DNA of 16,830 nucleotides from a candidate division SR1 bacterium (GTDB lineage Bacteria > Patescibacteriota > Gracilibacteria > Absconditabacterales > Absconditicoccaceae): assembly GCA_025997135.1 (NCBI GenBank), contig BNUE01000027.1, positions 1-16,830 on the forward strand, read 5' to 3'. The translations under genes were made by a program, and so were the position numbers. The notes under the pieces were generated by a model that saw only the letters and a program-made list of their open reading frames with translations, was not told the origin of the DNA and did no database searches. Each line of letters starts with the position of its first letter. Position 1 is the stretch's first letter. This document shows, piece by piece, positions 1 through 5,951 of this stretch.

Positions 1-107
1 CATGATGGAGTAAAGCCCATCAAATCCGAATCCGCTCGCATATCCACTTTTTCTTTTTTGGCCGGGCCGACGCCGACGGGCAACCTAAAAGCAAAATGTC
101 CGTTACT

Positions 108-183
108 TGGTGGAGACAACAGGGTTCGAACCTGTGACCTCTTGCGTGTGGAGCAAGCGCTCTCCCAACTGAGCTATGCCTCC
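108..183 (-). tRNA. tRNA-Val (anticodon CAC)
   Basis: The minus strand folds into a full cloverleaf: 7-bp acceptor stem GGAGGCA/TGTCTCC with one G-T pair, 4-bp D stem with GG in its loop, 5-bp anticodon stem CTTGC/GCAAG, 5-base variable loop, and T arm ACAGG-TTCGAAC-CCTGT. Discriminator A and an encoded CCA (108-110) follow. The anticodon, read from bases 150-148, is CAC, which decodes GUG valine. The anticodon loop is TCCACAC, so position 33 is C rather than the near-universal U. The remainder is canonical. Confidence 0.95.
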
Positions 184-259
184 GAAATGTCGGAGAATTC
201 CGATAAAGCTAATATTGGAATAGTATACCATATCTTTGCCGAAAATACAAATATTTTTT

Positions 260-481
260 CTAGGTTTTTGATCCGTCCTCGTTTTCTAGGCCCAATAAAT
301 AATCGGTCGAAATCTCAAAAAAACGCGCCAAACGTACGGTCATAGCTTGATCCGGCTCGAAATAGCCCTTTTCCCAACGGGAGATATTTTGCTTGGAAGT
401 AGTCAGAATTTGCGCCAACTCTTTTTGTCCGAGACGCTTTTCCTGCCGTAGTTCCTTGAGCCGAAGTCCGAAAATCTCCAT
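260..481 (-). CDS. Small XRE/Cro-family HTH transcriptional regulator
   Basis: This is a 73-residue protein that is almost entirely one HTH_3 (lambda repressor/Cro-like) domain. Residues about 6-64 show the five-helix pattern: LKELRQEKR, then QKELAQIL and the recognition helix SKQNISRWEKG, then the FEISTDYLLG ending typical of Firmicute XRE regulators. There is no C-terminal dimerisation, peptidase or sensor domain, so it is probably a dimeric DNA-binding repressor. An ATG at 481 is chosen; a TTG two codons upstream (487) is also in frame. Neither has a good Shine-Dalgarno sequence. The gene starts just beside a symmetrical sequence (496-534) that is the obvious candidate operator, so autoregulation is likely (inference). 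Small XRE genes of this kind often control mobile elements, which fits the AT-rich accessory DNA to its right. Its target gene is not identifiable. Confidence 0.85.
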   Translation of the reverse strand: MEIFGLRLKELRQEKRLGQKELAQILTTSKQNISRWEKGYFEPDQAMTVRLARFFEISTDYLLGLENEDGSKT

Positions 482-495
482 TTTCAAGAAAATAA

Positions 496-539
496 CATAA
501 AATGTGACGACTCGCTTAACAGTCGCATTTTATGTGACG
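496..539. promoter_or_regulatory. Candidate XRE operator (imperfect inverted repeat)
   Basis: Two half-sites face each other: CATAAAATG (496-504) plus CGACT (508-512) on the left, and AGTCG (521-525) plus CATTTTATG (526-534) on the right, with three extra bases in the left arm. The octamer ATGTGACG also occurs as a direct repeat at 502-509 and 532-539. The site lies 15 bases upstream of the XRE start and overlaps a plus-strand promoter, which is the arrangement expected of a repressor operator between divergent promoters. Confidence 0.6.
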
Positions 540-545
540 TATACT
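516..545 (+). promoter_or_regulatory. Plus-strand promoter TTAACA-18-TATACT without a recognisable gene
   Basis: The -35 TTAACA (516-521) and -10 TATACT (540-545) are separated by 18 bases, and the right half of the operator lies inside the spacer. No open reading frame of useful length follows on the plus strand up to the insertion sequence. The promoter may drive an RNA, or the original divergent gene may have been lost when the IS and repeats arrived. The call rests on consensus match only. Confidence 0.5.
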
Positions 546-593
546 ATATAACCATAGTCTTACCGCGCAAGAGCGGCTCTATACGGATTCAGC

Positions 594-642
594 CCTGTCA
601 TCTCGACCGGAGCACGGAACGTGCGGAACGGAGAGATCCCCG
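594..642. repeat. Palindromic intergenic repeat of the 'CCTGTCATCTCGACC...GGAGAGATCCC' type
   Basis: The segment begins CCTGTCATCTCGACCGGAGC and ends in GGAGAGATCCC. An outer stem ATCTC (600-604)/GAGAT (633-637) encloses a GCACG-GAA-CGTGC hairpin (612-624). From memory, near-identical sequences are scattered through intergenic regions of many gut Clostridia. That recollection was not checked. A partial copy in opposite orientation, CGGTCGAGAT plus AGG, lies at 861-873. Confidence 0.5.
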
Positions 643-815
643 ACCGAAGAAGAAAAAACGCCCGAAAAACGAATAAAAGTAAAAGCGAACAGAAAAAACG
701 CCCGAAACGAACGAAAACAAACAAAATGAAAAGTCAAGCATTTTTATAGAATATTTTTGAGAAAATGAAAAATATTTTTTATGGTATGGTAGAATAGAGG
801 TAAATTACGGTGTTT

Positions 816-849
816 CCTTATTCTATTCCCCGAGGGGAATAGAATAAGG
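816..849. repeat. Perfect 34-bp palindrome (16-bp arms, 2-base centre)
   Basis: CCTTATTCTATTCCCC (816-831) is followed by GA and then its exact reverse complement GGGGAATAGAATAAGG (834-849). Neither strand has a U-run after the stem, so it is not a typical Rho-independent terminator. It could be an operator, a recombination or cruciform site, or a leftover end of another element. Confidence 0.85.
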
Positions 850-895
850 GCGTTCGGGCGCGGTCGAGATAGGTTGTACATTAAATTAGTGTATG

Positions 896-923
896 CGAAA
901 AAACCGTCCGAACGGGCGGTTGA
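896..923 (-). terminator. Rho-independent terminator downstream of the IS30 transposase
   Basis: On the minus strand, AACCGCCC and GGACGGTT form a stem around the loop GTTC with one C-A mismatch, followed at once by six T residues (plus-strand A-run 898-903). It lies about 20 bases beyond the transposase stop codon. It partly overlaps the proposed IS left end. Confidence 0.6.
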
Positions 924-2011
924 AAAAACTATTTAAATTAAAGTTATCTTAACGCCGCTAACTCTTGCGTGAACATTTCCGCCGAAGTTGCGTATTCTAA
1001 AATCTCGCGGGGATAAGCGTTTACCCAATTTTCAACGGCTTGTATGTCCTCGACGGTAAATTTTGATAGGTCGGAGCCTTTCGGAATACGTCGGCGAATT
1101 TCACGGTTTAGGCGTTCGTTTGTGCCGCGCTCGGAGGAACAATAAGGATGACAGTAATAAACAGAAGTACGGTTGCCGCCGTAGCTTGAACGCTCAATGC
1201 CTTTGCTGTCGGCAAACTCCGAACCGTTGTCAACGGTAATACTTTTAAATACTCTACGAAACATTTTGCCGTAACGGCGTTCAAGTATGTTTAAGCAACG
1301 AATTACGGTTGCCGTCTTTTGATTAGGCATGGGCATAATAATTTCGTTGCGTGTCAATCGTTCGGTTAAAACCAAAAGCGATGAGCAAGTAGAGCCGCAT
1401 ACGCAGTCCATTTCCCAATGTCCGAAAGCCTTGCGCCGTTTTATCTCGTCGGGGCGTTTTTCTATGCTAATGCCTTTCGGCGGGCGTTTAGCGATTGTTT
1501 TGCGGTAACGCTTTTTTCGCGTTCCCATAGGCAAATCGCTTAACGAGATATTCATAAAAATACCGATAGCGATATAACGGTACATTGTCGTTTTGCTTAT
1601 GTCGGTATTAAATAACTTTTTACGCTTTATTTCCCCTAATACGGCGCACGGGGATAGTTTATCTTGTAGCACACGTTTTTCAACGTAGTGGACAAAATCA
1701 AAATCACTGCCGATTTTAAGCGGAATACCTTTCGAGGTCATGTTTAGGCGGTATTTGTCCTCTGCTATATTCGGACTGTATCGTTTTTCATATAGCCACG
1801 TACTGCCGATTAGATGTTCATACGCACCGCGCTTAATTTCGTTGTACACCGTGGCAAGACATACGCCGAGTTTTTCGGCGATATCCTTTTTGTGCAACCC
1901 CGTTTTCAAATAAGCTTCTAACTGCAAGCGTTGCGTGTAGGTTAGATTTTTCGTTCCGTTCTTTTTCATTTTCTTTACCTTCCTTTACTTTTATTTTAAT
2001 GCCTTTTCAAC
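919..2011 (-). mobile_element. IS30-family insertion sequence, about 1.09 kb
   Basis: One transposase gene fills the element. Imperfect terminal inverted repeats are visible: the left end starts GTTGAAAAAACTATTTAAAT (919 on) and the right end, read inward, starts GTTGAAAAGGCATTAAAATA (2011 back). The first eight bases are identical, and about 20 of 24 positions agree with one gap. The length fits the IS30 family (about 1.0-1.25 kb). No target-site duplication could be recognised at these borders. A second possible left end begins further out near 871-880, so the outer limits are uncertain. The element sits directly downstream of the 2072-5900 operon. Confidence 0.65.
944..1969 (-). CDS. IS30-family transposase
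   Basis: The 341-aa protein catalyses cut/copy transposition of its own IS. An N-terminal helix-turn-helix (HTH_38-like, residues about 8-48, with LTYTQRLQLEAYL and KKDIAEKLGVCLATVYNEIKRG) binds the terminal repeats. The DDE/RNase H-like catalytic core follows: D188 in GHWEMD, D247 in TVDNGSEF, and probably E280 in SSERGTNERLNREIRRRIPKG, a signature of this family. The length is normal and there is no frameshift or internal stop, so it looks intact and possibly active. It starts with ATG at 1969, preceded by GGAAGGTAAAGAAA on the minus strand. A hairpin terminator lies just after the stop. Family assignment is by direct motif recognition. Confidence 0.95.
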   Translation of the reverse strand: MKKNGTKNLTYTQRLQLEAYLKTGLHKKDIAEKLGVCLATVYNEIKRGAYEHLIGSTWLYEKRYSPNIAEDKYRLNMTSKGIPLKIGSDFDFVHYVEKRVLQDKLSPCAVLGEIKRKKLFNTDISKTTMYRYIAIGIFMNISLSDLPMGTRKKRYRKTIAKRPPKGISIEKRPDEIKRRKAFGHWEMDCVCGSTCSSLLVLTERLTRNEIIMPMPNQKTATVIRCLNILERRYGKMFRRVFKSITVDNGSEFADSKGIERSSYGGNRTSVYYCHPYCSSERGTNERLNREIRRRIPKGSDLSKFTVEDIQAVENWVNAYPREILEYATSAEMFTQELAALR

Positions 2012-2071
2012 TGAAAAAGCGATTGATTTTTGGCTTGAAGTCGGTTAAAGAGTATTACGCGACGCCTTGCG

Positions 2072-2653
2072 CTATACAAGCGTTATACCGGTTACAGGAA
2101 TACGAAACAGAAAATTTATGTAAACGGTAGATTTGCCGTTATAGGACGATACAACGATTGTAAAATAGTCATCGTTCAAAACGTTATCGGGAACAACAAC
2201 CGTTTTTCCAGTATACAATTTTTCCAAAACCTTTTTCATCGTCATTGTATCGTCCACAAACAGCGTAAAATAATCGTCGTATTGTTTTAGGTCGAAAGCG
2301 GAAGTCAAATCGGTTTCGCCGCCGTAAGAATAATACAAGCCGTCCACGGTAAAATCAAAGTCCTTATCACCGCTTACGTTAGGCACGATTTTAACCGAAT
2401 ACCCGCTTAACTCTTTATCCAAAACGCCGAACGTATATTTAACGTCAAAGCGCGTTTCCTCATTAAAAGGAACGGGGTAATCGTCGGTAACGTCGTAAAA
2501 CATTGTATCGCCTTGCTGAACATAAAAGGTCGTGAACTCGGTTTTGAAACCGTTCGTAAAATGATACACGACACCGACAACCGCCGCGAGCAAAAGCAAC
2601 AGCAAAATATACGTTATCGCCGAACCTATTTTTCTTGTACTATACTTATCCAT
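2072..2653 (-). CDS. Membrane-anchored hypothetical protein, extracytoplasmic beta-rich domain
   Basis: This 193-aa protein is unrecognised. A basic N-terminus (KYSTRK) precedes one hydrophobic segment (residues about 11-32, ITYILLLLLLAAVVGVVYHF). This predicts an N-in signal anchor with about 160 residues outside the membrane. The exposed part is rich in aromatic and alternating beta-type segments (YYSYGGETDL, YFTIVVSSYNGKSTVYINFLF), has no catalytic motif I know, and contains no cysteine. It is the last gene of the operon, 13 bases after the 351-aa membrane protein, and shares that protein's topology, so the two may act together on the cell surface (inference). The IS30 element starts about 60 bases beyond its stop. 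It has a weak ribosome site, GGGCGGTG. Confidence 0.75.
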   Translation of the reverse strand: MDKYSTRKIGSAITYILLLLLLAAVVGVVYHFTNGFKTEFTTFYVQQGDTMFYDVTDDYPVPFNEETRFDVKYTFGVLDKELSGYSVKIVPNVSGDKDFDFTVDGLYYSYGGETDLTSAFDLKQYDDYFTLFVDDTMTMKKVLEKLYTGKTVVVPDNVLNDDYFTIVVSSYNGKSTVYINFLFRIPVTGITLV

Positions 2654-2666
2654 AAATCACACCGCC

Positions 2667-3722
2667 CTAGAAGATATATGACGTATCATTAAGAACAAGG
2701 TTTGTCGGCTTGACGCTAAAATACGACGAGGATAATTTGAAATAAAAGTTTGTTTCAAGCGTAGAATACGCCCCCGTACGGACTACTTGAATACGGAAAT
2801 GATACGACAAACCATTTAATTCCGAAACGAGCGCATTATACACATACCCCGTATCCCATACGTAAGCGGAAAATGCGGAGCGCATTAAAGCGGCATTAAA
2901 CGTAACGGTACTACCCAACGTAATTCCATAAGTTGCCGCGTCCATTGCACCGTTATAAATGTCCTCATTAGACGTCCCCGAAACAAGGTCATAATTGACA
3001 AACAATTTAACAGTCGTAGTATACGTATCGTCAAGCGTACCCACAGAAAGCGTTTGCCCCACATTCAGAGCATACGCCGTTGTCGTAACGGGCGTAACCG
3101 TCGTAGACGAGGACGGGGAGGTAGACAACGTAAAGTCCGTACCGCTCGGAGCGTCAAGGATTAAAGATTGCGCGGTTACTTTTTTACGCAAATCGACGGT
3201 CGAAGTCGCTTTAATTGTGTTATCCTCGCGCGACGTACAAGTAACTTTAACTTGTTCCCCGAAATCGGCAACCTTTGTAAGCGTGGCGGTTAATGCGCCG
3301 TCCCCCGTGGGAGCAATGGTAACATAGCTTGTTACCGTCTTTCCCGTTGCCCATGCGCTTGCGGGATTTGCCCACGCCACCGCCCAATCAACGGCTTTAT
3401 TCGTCGCGGTGGTGGGTGTAACGGTGGCGGTAAGACTTAACGTGTTGCCCGACGCGGTAATCGACATAGGCGCGAACCGAAAACTTGCGCCGTCGGGAAC
3501 AAACACACTATCCGCCGTTCCGAATAATTCCGTGTTATCCGTCACGTCGGCGGGTAAAGTTACGGGTTGCTCCTCTCGGTTAAACCATTTTGTAGCGTCC
3601 CATTCGCGGAAACCGCTCGACAAATAGCCGAGCGCACCCACCGCCATAATTAAGGCGAGGGCGATACAGATAGCACCGATAATGCCGCCCTTACGTTTCT
3701 TGTTGTAATTCTGATAATTCAT
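2667..3722 (-). CDS. Membrane-anchored protein with Ig-like (BIG2-type) domain
   Basis: This 351-aa protein is unrecognised as a whole. A basic, polar N-terminus (NYQNYNKKRKGG) is followed by one transmembrane segment (residues about 14-34) and a long extracytoplasmic part. Residues about 80-180 resemble a bacterial Ig-like BIG2 domain: SLTATVTPTTATNKAVDWAV, then a strand-rich stretch ending in VKVTCTSREDNTIKATSTVDL. The next 170 residues are Ser/Thr- and Tyr-rich beta-type sequence without a known motif. It lacks both LPXTG and cysteines in an export motif. BIG2 domains are common in surface adhesins and phage tail or fibre proteins, so a surface-contact role is plausible but not shown. A strong AAAAGGAG site lies 10 bases before the ATG. 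It is the seventh gene of the operon. Confidence 0.75.
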   Translation of the reverse strand: MNYQNYNKKRKGGIIGAICIALALIMAVGALGYLSSGFREWDATKWFNREEQPVTLPADVTDNTELFGTADSVFVPDGASFRFAPMSITASGNTLSLTATVTPTTATNKAVDWAVAWANPASAWATGKTVTSYVTIAPTGDGALTATLTKVADFGEQVKVTCTSREDNTIKATSTVDLRKKVTAQSLILDAPSGTDFTLSTSPSSSTTVTPVTTTAYALNVGQTLSVGTLDDTYTTTVKLFVNYDLVSGTSNEDIYNGAMDAATYGITLGSTVTFNAALMRSAFSAYVWDTGYVYNALVSELNGLSYHFRIQVVRTGAYSTLETNFYFKLSSSYFSVKPTNLVLNDTSYIF

Positions 3723-3754
3723 TGTTTTAAAACTCCTTTTTATTTTTTTACTGT

Positions 3755-3979
3755 TTAATGTGTAAAACGATTGAGGTACACCGCCCTTAACGTTGCGCCT
3801 TTCCGCGTTTTGAATGCGCCTACTTCCATATCGTACTTTGTCGATACGACATCAAATAAACCGTGCTTGTTTTGCACAACGACAAAGTTATCACCCAAGG
3901 GCGATAAATAGTCCTTGCGCGTAGCTTGTCTGTCCGCACGCTGTCCCGCCGTTAGTTTCGGTTTTTTTGCGATTGCCAT
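3755..3979 (-). CDS. Small basic hypothetical protein (74 aa)
   Basis: I do not recognise this family. The N-terminal 25 residues are basic and polar (AIAKKPKLTAGQRADRQATRKDY). The rest is a compact alpha/beta-like sequence (NFVVVQNKHGLFDVVSTKYD, then FKTRKGATLRAVYLNRF). There is no membrane segment and no cysteine. A longer in-frame reading begins with TTG at 4012. I chose the ATG at 3979 because AAAGGAG sits 7 bases before it on the minus strand. High basic content would suit nucleic-acid binding (inference). It lies 29 bases after the previous gene and 32 bases before the Ig-like membrane protein. Confidence 0.7.
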   Translation of the reverse strand: MAIAKKPKLTAGQRADRQATRKDYLSPLGDNFVVVQNKHGLFDVVSTKYDMEVGAFKTRKGATLRAVYLNRFTH

Positions 3980-4008
3980 AACTGTTACTCCTTTTTGAAA
4001 GTGTACTT

Positions 4009-4221
4009 TCAATTTTTTAATGCCGTGCCGAATATTTTCTGCAAAACCTCGTCATAGGTTTCCGATACAAGAACGTCGGTAAATTTGCCCTTGTCCGCGC
4101 GAATTAAGAAAGACGCTTGTTTACCGTAATCGCAAAAGGAAAAAACCAAGTCGATATTCACCAACTCGCGGCAATATTCGCCGCTTTTATCTTGCGGGTG
4201 TAATTCAATGAAGTTACTCAT
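4009..4221 (-). CDS. Small acidic hypothetical protein (70 aa)
   Basis: This 70-residue soluble protein is of unknown family. Visible segments are a polar N-terminus (SNFIELHPQDKSGEYCRELV), a central FSFCDYGKQASFLIRADKGKF likely to form beta strands, and a C-terminal helix (SETYDEVLQKIFGTALKN). It has no membrane segment and only two cysteines, far apart. Its ATG overlaps the TGA of the upstream 144-aa gene in a 4-base ATGA junction, so the two are almost certainly translationally coupled and may function together. GGGGGT lies about 9 bases before the start. Confidence 0.7.
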   Translation of the reverse strand: MSNFIELHPQDKSGEYCRELVNIDLVFSFCDYGKQASFLIRADKGKFTDVLVSETYDEVLQKIFGTALKN

Positions 4222-4652
4222 GCCGTTTTACCCCCTTGTACGTTAAGACGCGCTAAAAGCATATCCAAAATTTGCTTGTCGCTTTTCCGCGCGGGCTTTA
4301 CGTTGCCGTCAAAAATTTCGCCCGTTTCCGCGTCCACGTTATGCGCGGTATAGTTAAAACCGTTTATAACCTTGTCCGTTTCCTCGTCTTTGAACTCGTA
4401 AGGCGTCACCACCAATTCGGCGGTTTTCTCGCCGCCGCCGAATACGAGGTCAAGAACTTCATAGCCGCCTTTGTCGGGGGGAATTAAACCCGCTTTCACC
4501 TCGCGCCCGCGAACCGTGCCGCGCGCAAAGTAGCCCCAATACTCTTTGCCGTCCTCTTTGCCCTTGAACCGTTCCCGCTCAACATACAATTTCCGCACTT
4601 CCGTTGCCGTGCCGTTGTCGGTCGTTTCCGTTACTTTTTGTTTCTCTGCCAT
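4218..4652 (-). CDS. Hypothetical protein (144 aa), coupled to the 70-aa gene
   Basis: The family is not recognised. After a polar N-terminus (AEKQKVTETTDNGTATE) comes a beta-rich region of charged strands: VRKLYVERERFKGKEDGKEY, WGYFARGTVRGREVKAGLIP, then a Gly-rich turn and TAELVVTPYEFKDEETDKVI. A helical tail follows (SDKQILDMLLARLNVQ). This pattern could be an OB-like or other small DNA- or protein-binding fold, but that is only a guess. The start at 4652 is chosen over an in-frame ATG at 4688 because AAAGGAG lies 10 bases upstream of it. Its stop overlaps the next gene's start (ATGA). A 108-base gap separates it from the zinc-ribbon gene upstream. Confidence 0.75.
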   Translation of the reverse strand: MAEKQKVTETTDNGTATEVRKLYVERERFKGKEDGKEYWGYFARGTVRGREVKAGLIPPDKGGYEVLDLVFGGGEKTAELVVTPYEFKDEETDKVINGFNYTAHNVDAETGEIFDGNVKPARKSDKQILDMLLARLNVQGGKTA

Positions 4653-4760
4653 TTTGATAAACTCCTTTGGCGTTCGGCCGCCACCCATTAATTTCCGATA
4701 TGATATTTATCGGTGACAAGCAGGACGGGAGGTACGCCCACGCTTGTTTCGTAGCAATTT
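4653..4760 (-). other. Gap inside the operon with a small hairpin
   Basis: This is the only sizeable gap in the eight-gene run. It contains the 6-bp stem CCGATA (4695-4700)/TATCGG (4708-4713) with a 7-base loop, not followed by a T-run. A weak stem GTAGC (4751-4755)/GCTAC (4764-4768) overlaps the end of the upstream gene. It could be a processing site or hold an internal promoter. I see no strong promoter. Confidence 0.35.
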
Positions 4761-5051
4761 TCAGCTACTCGTCAGACCGATTTGTTTAACAAACTGAAAA
4801 TCACCGTTGCAATCAAGACAACGATGTTCACCCATTGAATGACCGTTGTAAAGCTCGATATTCGAGCCGTCACAATGAGAACAACGCACACAATCAAGAC
4901 AAGTAAACGTACCGCCTTTTTGAAATAGGCTATCAAGCATTTTACTACAAGCCGTTTTACGGCGGCAAACCGTTTTTTTATCCTCAAACAATTCGCCGTA
5001 ATACTCGCCGTAAATACCCTTTAACGCCTTTTTACCGACTTTTCCGCGCAT
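4761..5051 (-). CDS. Small zinc-ribbon protein (96 aa)
   Basis: The N-terminal 45 residues are basic (MRGKVGKKALKGIYGEYYG). They are followed by a cysteine cluster CLDCVRCSHC (C51, C54, C57, C60) and a second pair CLDC (C78, C81). C57/C60 with C78/C81 fit a CxxC-x17-CxxC zinc ribbon, leaving C51/C54 as extra ligands. The role is unknown. Zinc ribbons of this size usually bind DNA, RNA or protein. The start overlaps the end of the upstream 79-aa gene by 20 bases, so translation is probably coupled. A different minus-strand frame inside this gene gives a hydrophobic peptide, but the conserved CxxC pattern, coupling and ribosome site support this frame. Confidence 0.75.
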   Translation of the reverse strand: MRGKVGKKALKGIYGEYYGELFEDKKTVCRRKTACSKMLDSLFQKGGTFTCLDCVRCSHCDGSNIELYNGHSMGEHRCLDCNGDFQFVKQIGLTSS

Positions 5052-5271
5052 TACCTTTACCGTCCTTTTTTAATTTTACGTCTTTAACAATAACCGAAAA
5101 AGGCAAAGCAATATTGCTTATTTTCTTACCGAAAGTTTTTTCATAAGCAAATACAGCGTCAATTTGATTTAAATCGCTATTTGCATTAAAAAAACTCTGA
5201 TAATTGATTTTTGCGCCTAAAACTTTTGCGCTATAAAAACGGTTTTTTCTCTTTAAAGTGTTATTTTTCAT
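5032..5271 (-). CDS. Small basic hypothetical protein (79 aa)
   Basis: I do not recognise this protein. Both ends are strongly basic (KNNTLKRKNRFYSAKVLGAK at the start; KDVKLKKDGKGNARKSR at the end), flanking a neutral core with QSFFNANSDLNQIDAVFAYE and ISNIALPFSVIVKD. It has no cysteine and no membrane segment. The charge suggests nucleic-acid binding (inference only). It begins 5 bases after the SprT-like gene, with GAGGAG (formed from the end of that gene) about 9 bases before its ATG. It overlaps the zinc-ribbon gene downstream by 20 bases, so it belongs firmly to the operon. Confidence 0.7.
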   Translation of the reverse strand: MKNNTLKRKNRFYSAKVLGAKINYQSFFNANSDLNQIDAVFAYEKTFGKKISNIALPFSVIVKDVKLKKDGKGNARKSR

Positions 5272-5276
5272 CTTTT

Positions 5277-5900
5277 TTACTCCTCGTCCTCTTGCATAAT
5301 TTCATTGCAATCGGCACAAATAATATTTACTTGTCTTGTCGCCCGAACGCTTGTCCCGCATTTCGGGCAAACATATTTACGGGTACTGCAACTTTTTATA
5401 CGCGAACCCTTTACGAGGGGTAGACGAAATATGATTGATTGTTCGTTAATCAGATACGCGCTTATCAAACTATGACTTTCAGTAGTCAATGCCGTTTTTG
5501 ACCAACCGATTTTTGATACATTTTCAGCGGTCAAGCCGTGTTCATCGGCAATTTTCCTAAATAGCTTATTATGATACGCACCCGAGCGGGAACAGTCTTG
5601 AATATTGTTGACGTTCGCGTAATGGTGACACATTTCGTGTAGCATAGTTTCCGCTATCTCGATTAAAGGACGGTTTAAGAAATTAGCCGATATATTGATT
5701 TCGTTTTCGCCCCCGTCCTCGGCGGTTTCTTTCCATACCTTTTTAGGAACAAACCAACCCATAAACTTGTTACGTTCGCAAGATTGAACGGTAATTACAG
5801 GCTTTACCAATTCGCCGTTAAAAAACTTCTCATTAATAAAATCGTACAGCTTGCCGCAAAACCTCACCGCCTCAATGTACTTTTCACTTCCGTTTGTCAT
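5277..5900 (-). CDS. SprT-like zinc metallopeptidase domain protein with C-terminal zinc ribbon
   Basis: The 207-aa protein contains the metallopeptidase motif HEMCHH (H88, E89, H92) in the helix IAETMLHEMCHHYANVNN. A probable third ligand is H110 in SGAYHNKLFRKIADEHGL, the arrangement of the SprT/Spartan-like (WSS1-related) family. The N-terminal part (YDFINEKFFNGEL) is typical of SprT-like domains. A C-terminal zinc ribbon has CPKCG (C178, C181) and CADC (C195, C198). Chromosomal relatives act on DNA-protein crosslinks. Copies on Firmicute plasmids, phages and conjugative elements are common but of unknown function, and I infer this is one of those. It has the strong ribosome site AAGGAG. 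It is the first gene of the eight-gene minus-strand operon, preceded by a long inverted repeat. Confidence 0.88.
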   Translation of the reverse strand: MTNGSEKYIEAVRFCGKLYDFINEKFFNGELVKPVITVQSCERNKFMGWFVPKKVWKETAEDGGENEINISANFLNRPLIEIAETMLHEMCHHYANVNNIQDCSRSGAYHNKLFRKIADEHGLTAENVSKIGWSKTALTTESHSLISAYLINEQSIIFRLPLVKGSRIKSCSTRKYVCPKCGTSVRATRQVNIICADCNEIMQEDEE

Positions 5901-5951
5901 TGCCTTTACTCCTTGACCCGTTATTTTTTCGCGGGGTGGTCAGTCCCTTAA

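Larger units (their letters stand above)
488..918. other. Gene-free stretch between XRE gene and IS30 element
   Basis: I see no credible coding region on either strand. It contains the XRE operator and orphan promoter (496-545), a palindromic dispersed-type repeat (594-642), a purine-rich segment with the 16-base direct repeat AGAAAAAACGCCCGAA near 650 and 691, an AT-rich tract (730-785), a perfect 34-bp palindrome (816-849), a partial inverted copy of the dispersed repeat (861-873) and the transposase terminator (896-923). It reads like a graveyard of small mobile or repeat sequences. Confidence 0.6.

Noticed and set aside
1..41. A minus-strand ATG at 41 reading MRADSDLMGFTPS off the left edge
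   Set aside because: Only 13 codons are visible and the ribosome site is weak (AAAAAGTGG). It cannot be distinguished from a chance frame.
58..345. A plus-strand reading of 95 codons across the tRNA and the end of the XRE gene
   Set aside because: It runs antisense through a well-formed tRNA gene and a recognisable HTH gene, and has no ribosome site.
4772..4987. A minus-strand reading of 71 codons with strongly hydrophobic segments, inside the zinc-ribbon gene
   Set aside because: It is a frame shadow. The overlapping 96-aa frame has paired CxxC motifs, translational coupling with its neighbour and a ribosome site.
2072..5900. Filamentous phage (inovirus) remnant
   Set aside because: Small basic proteins and anchored surface proteins are suggestive, but there is no Zot/FtsK-like ATPase, no rolling-circle initiator and no short major coat protein with a signal and membrane segment.
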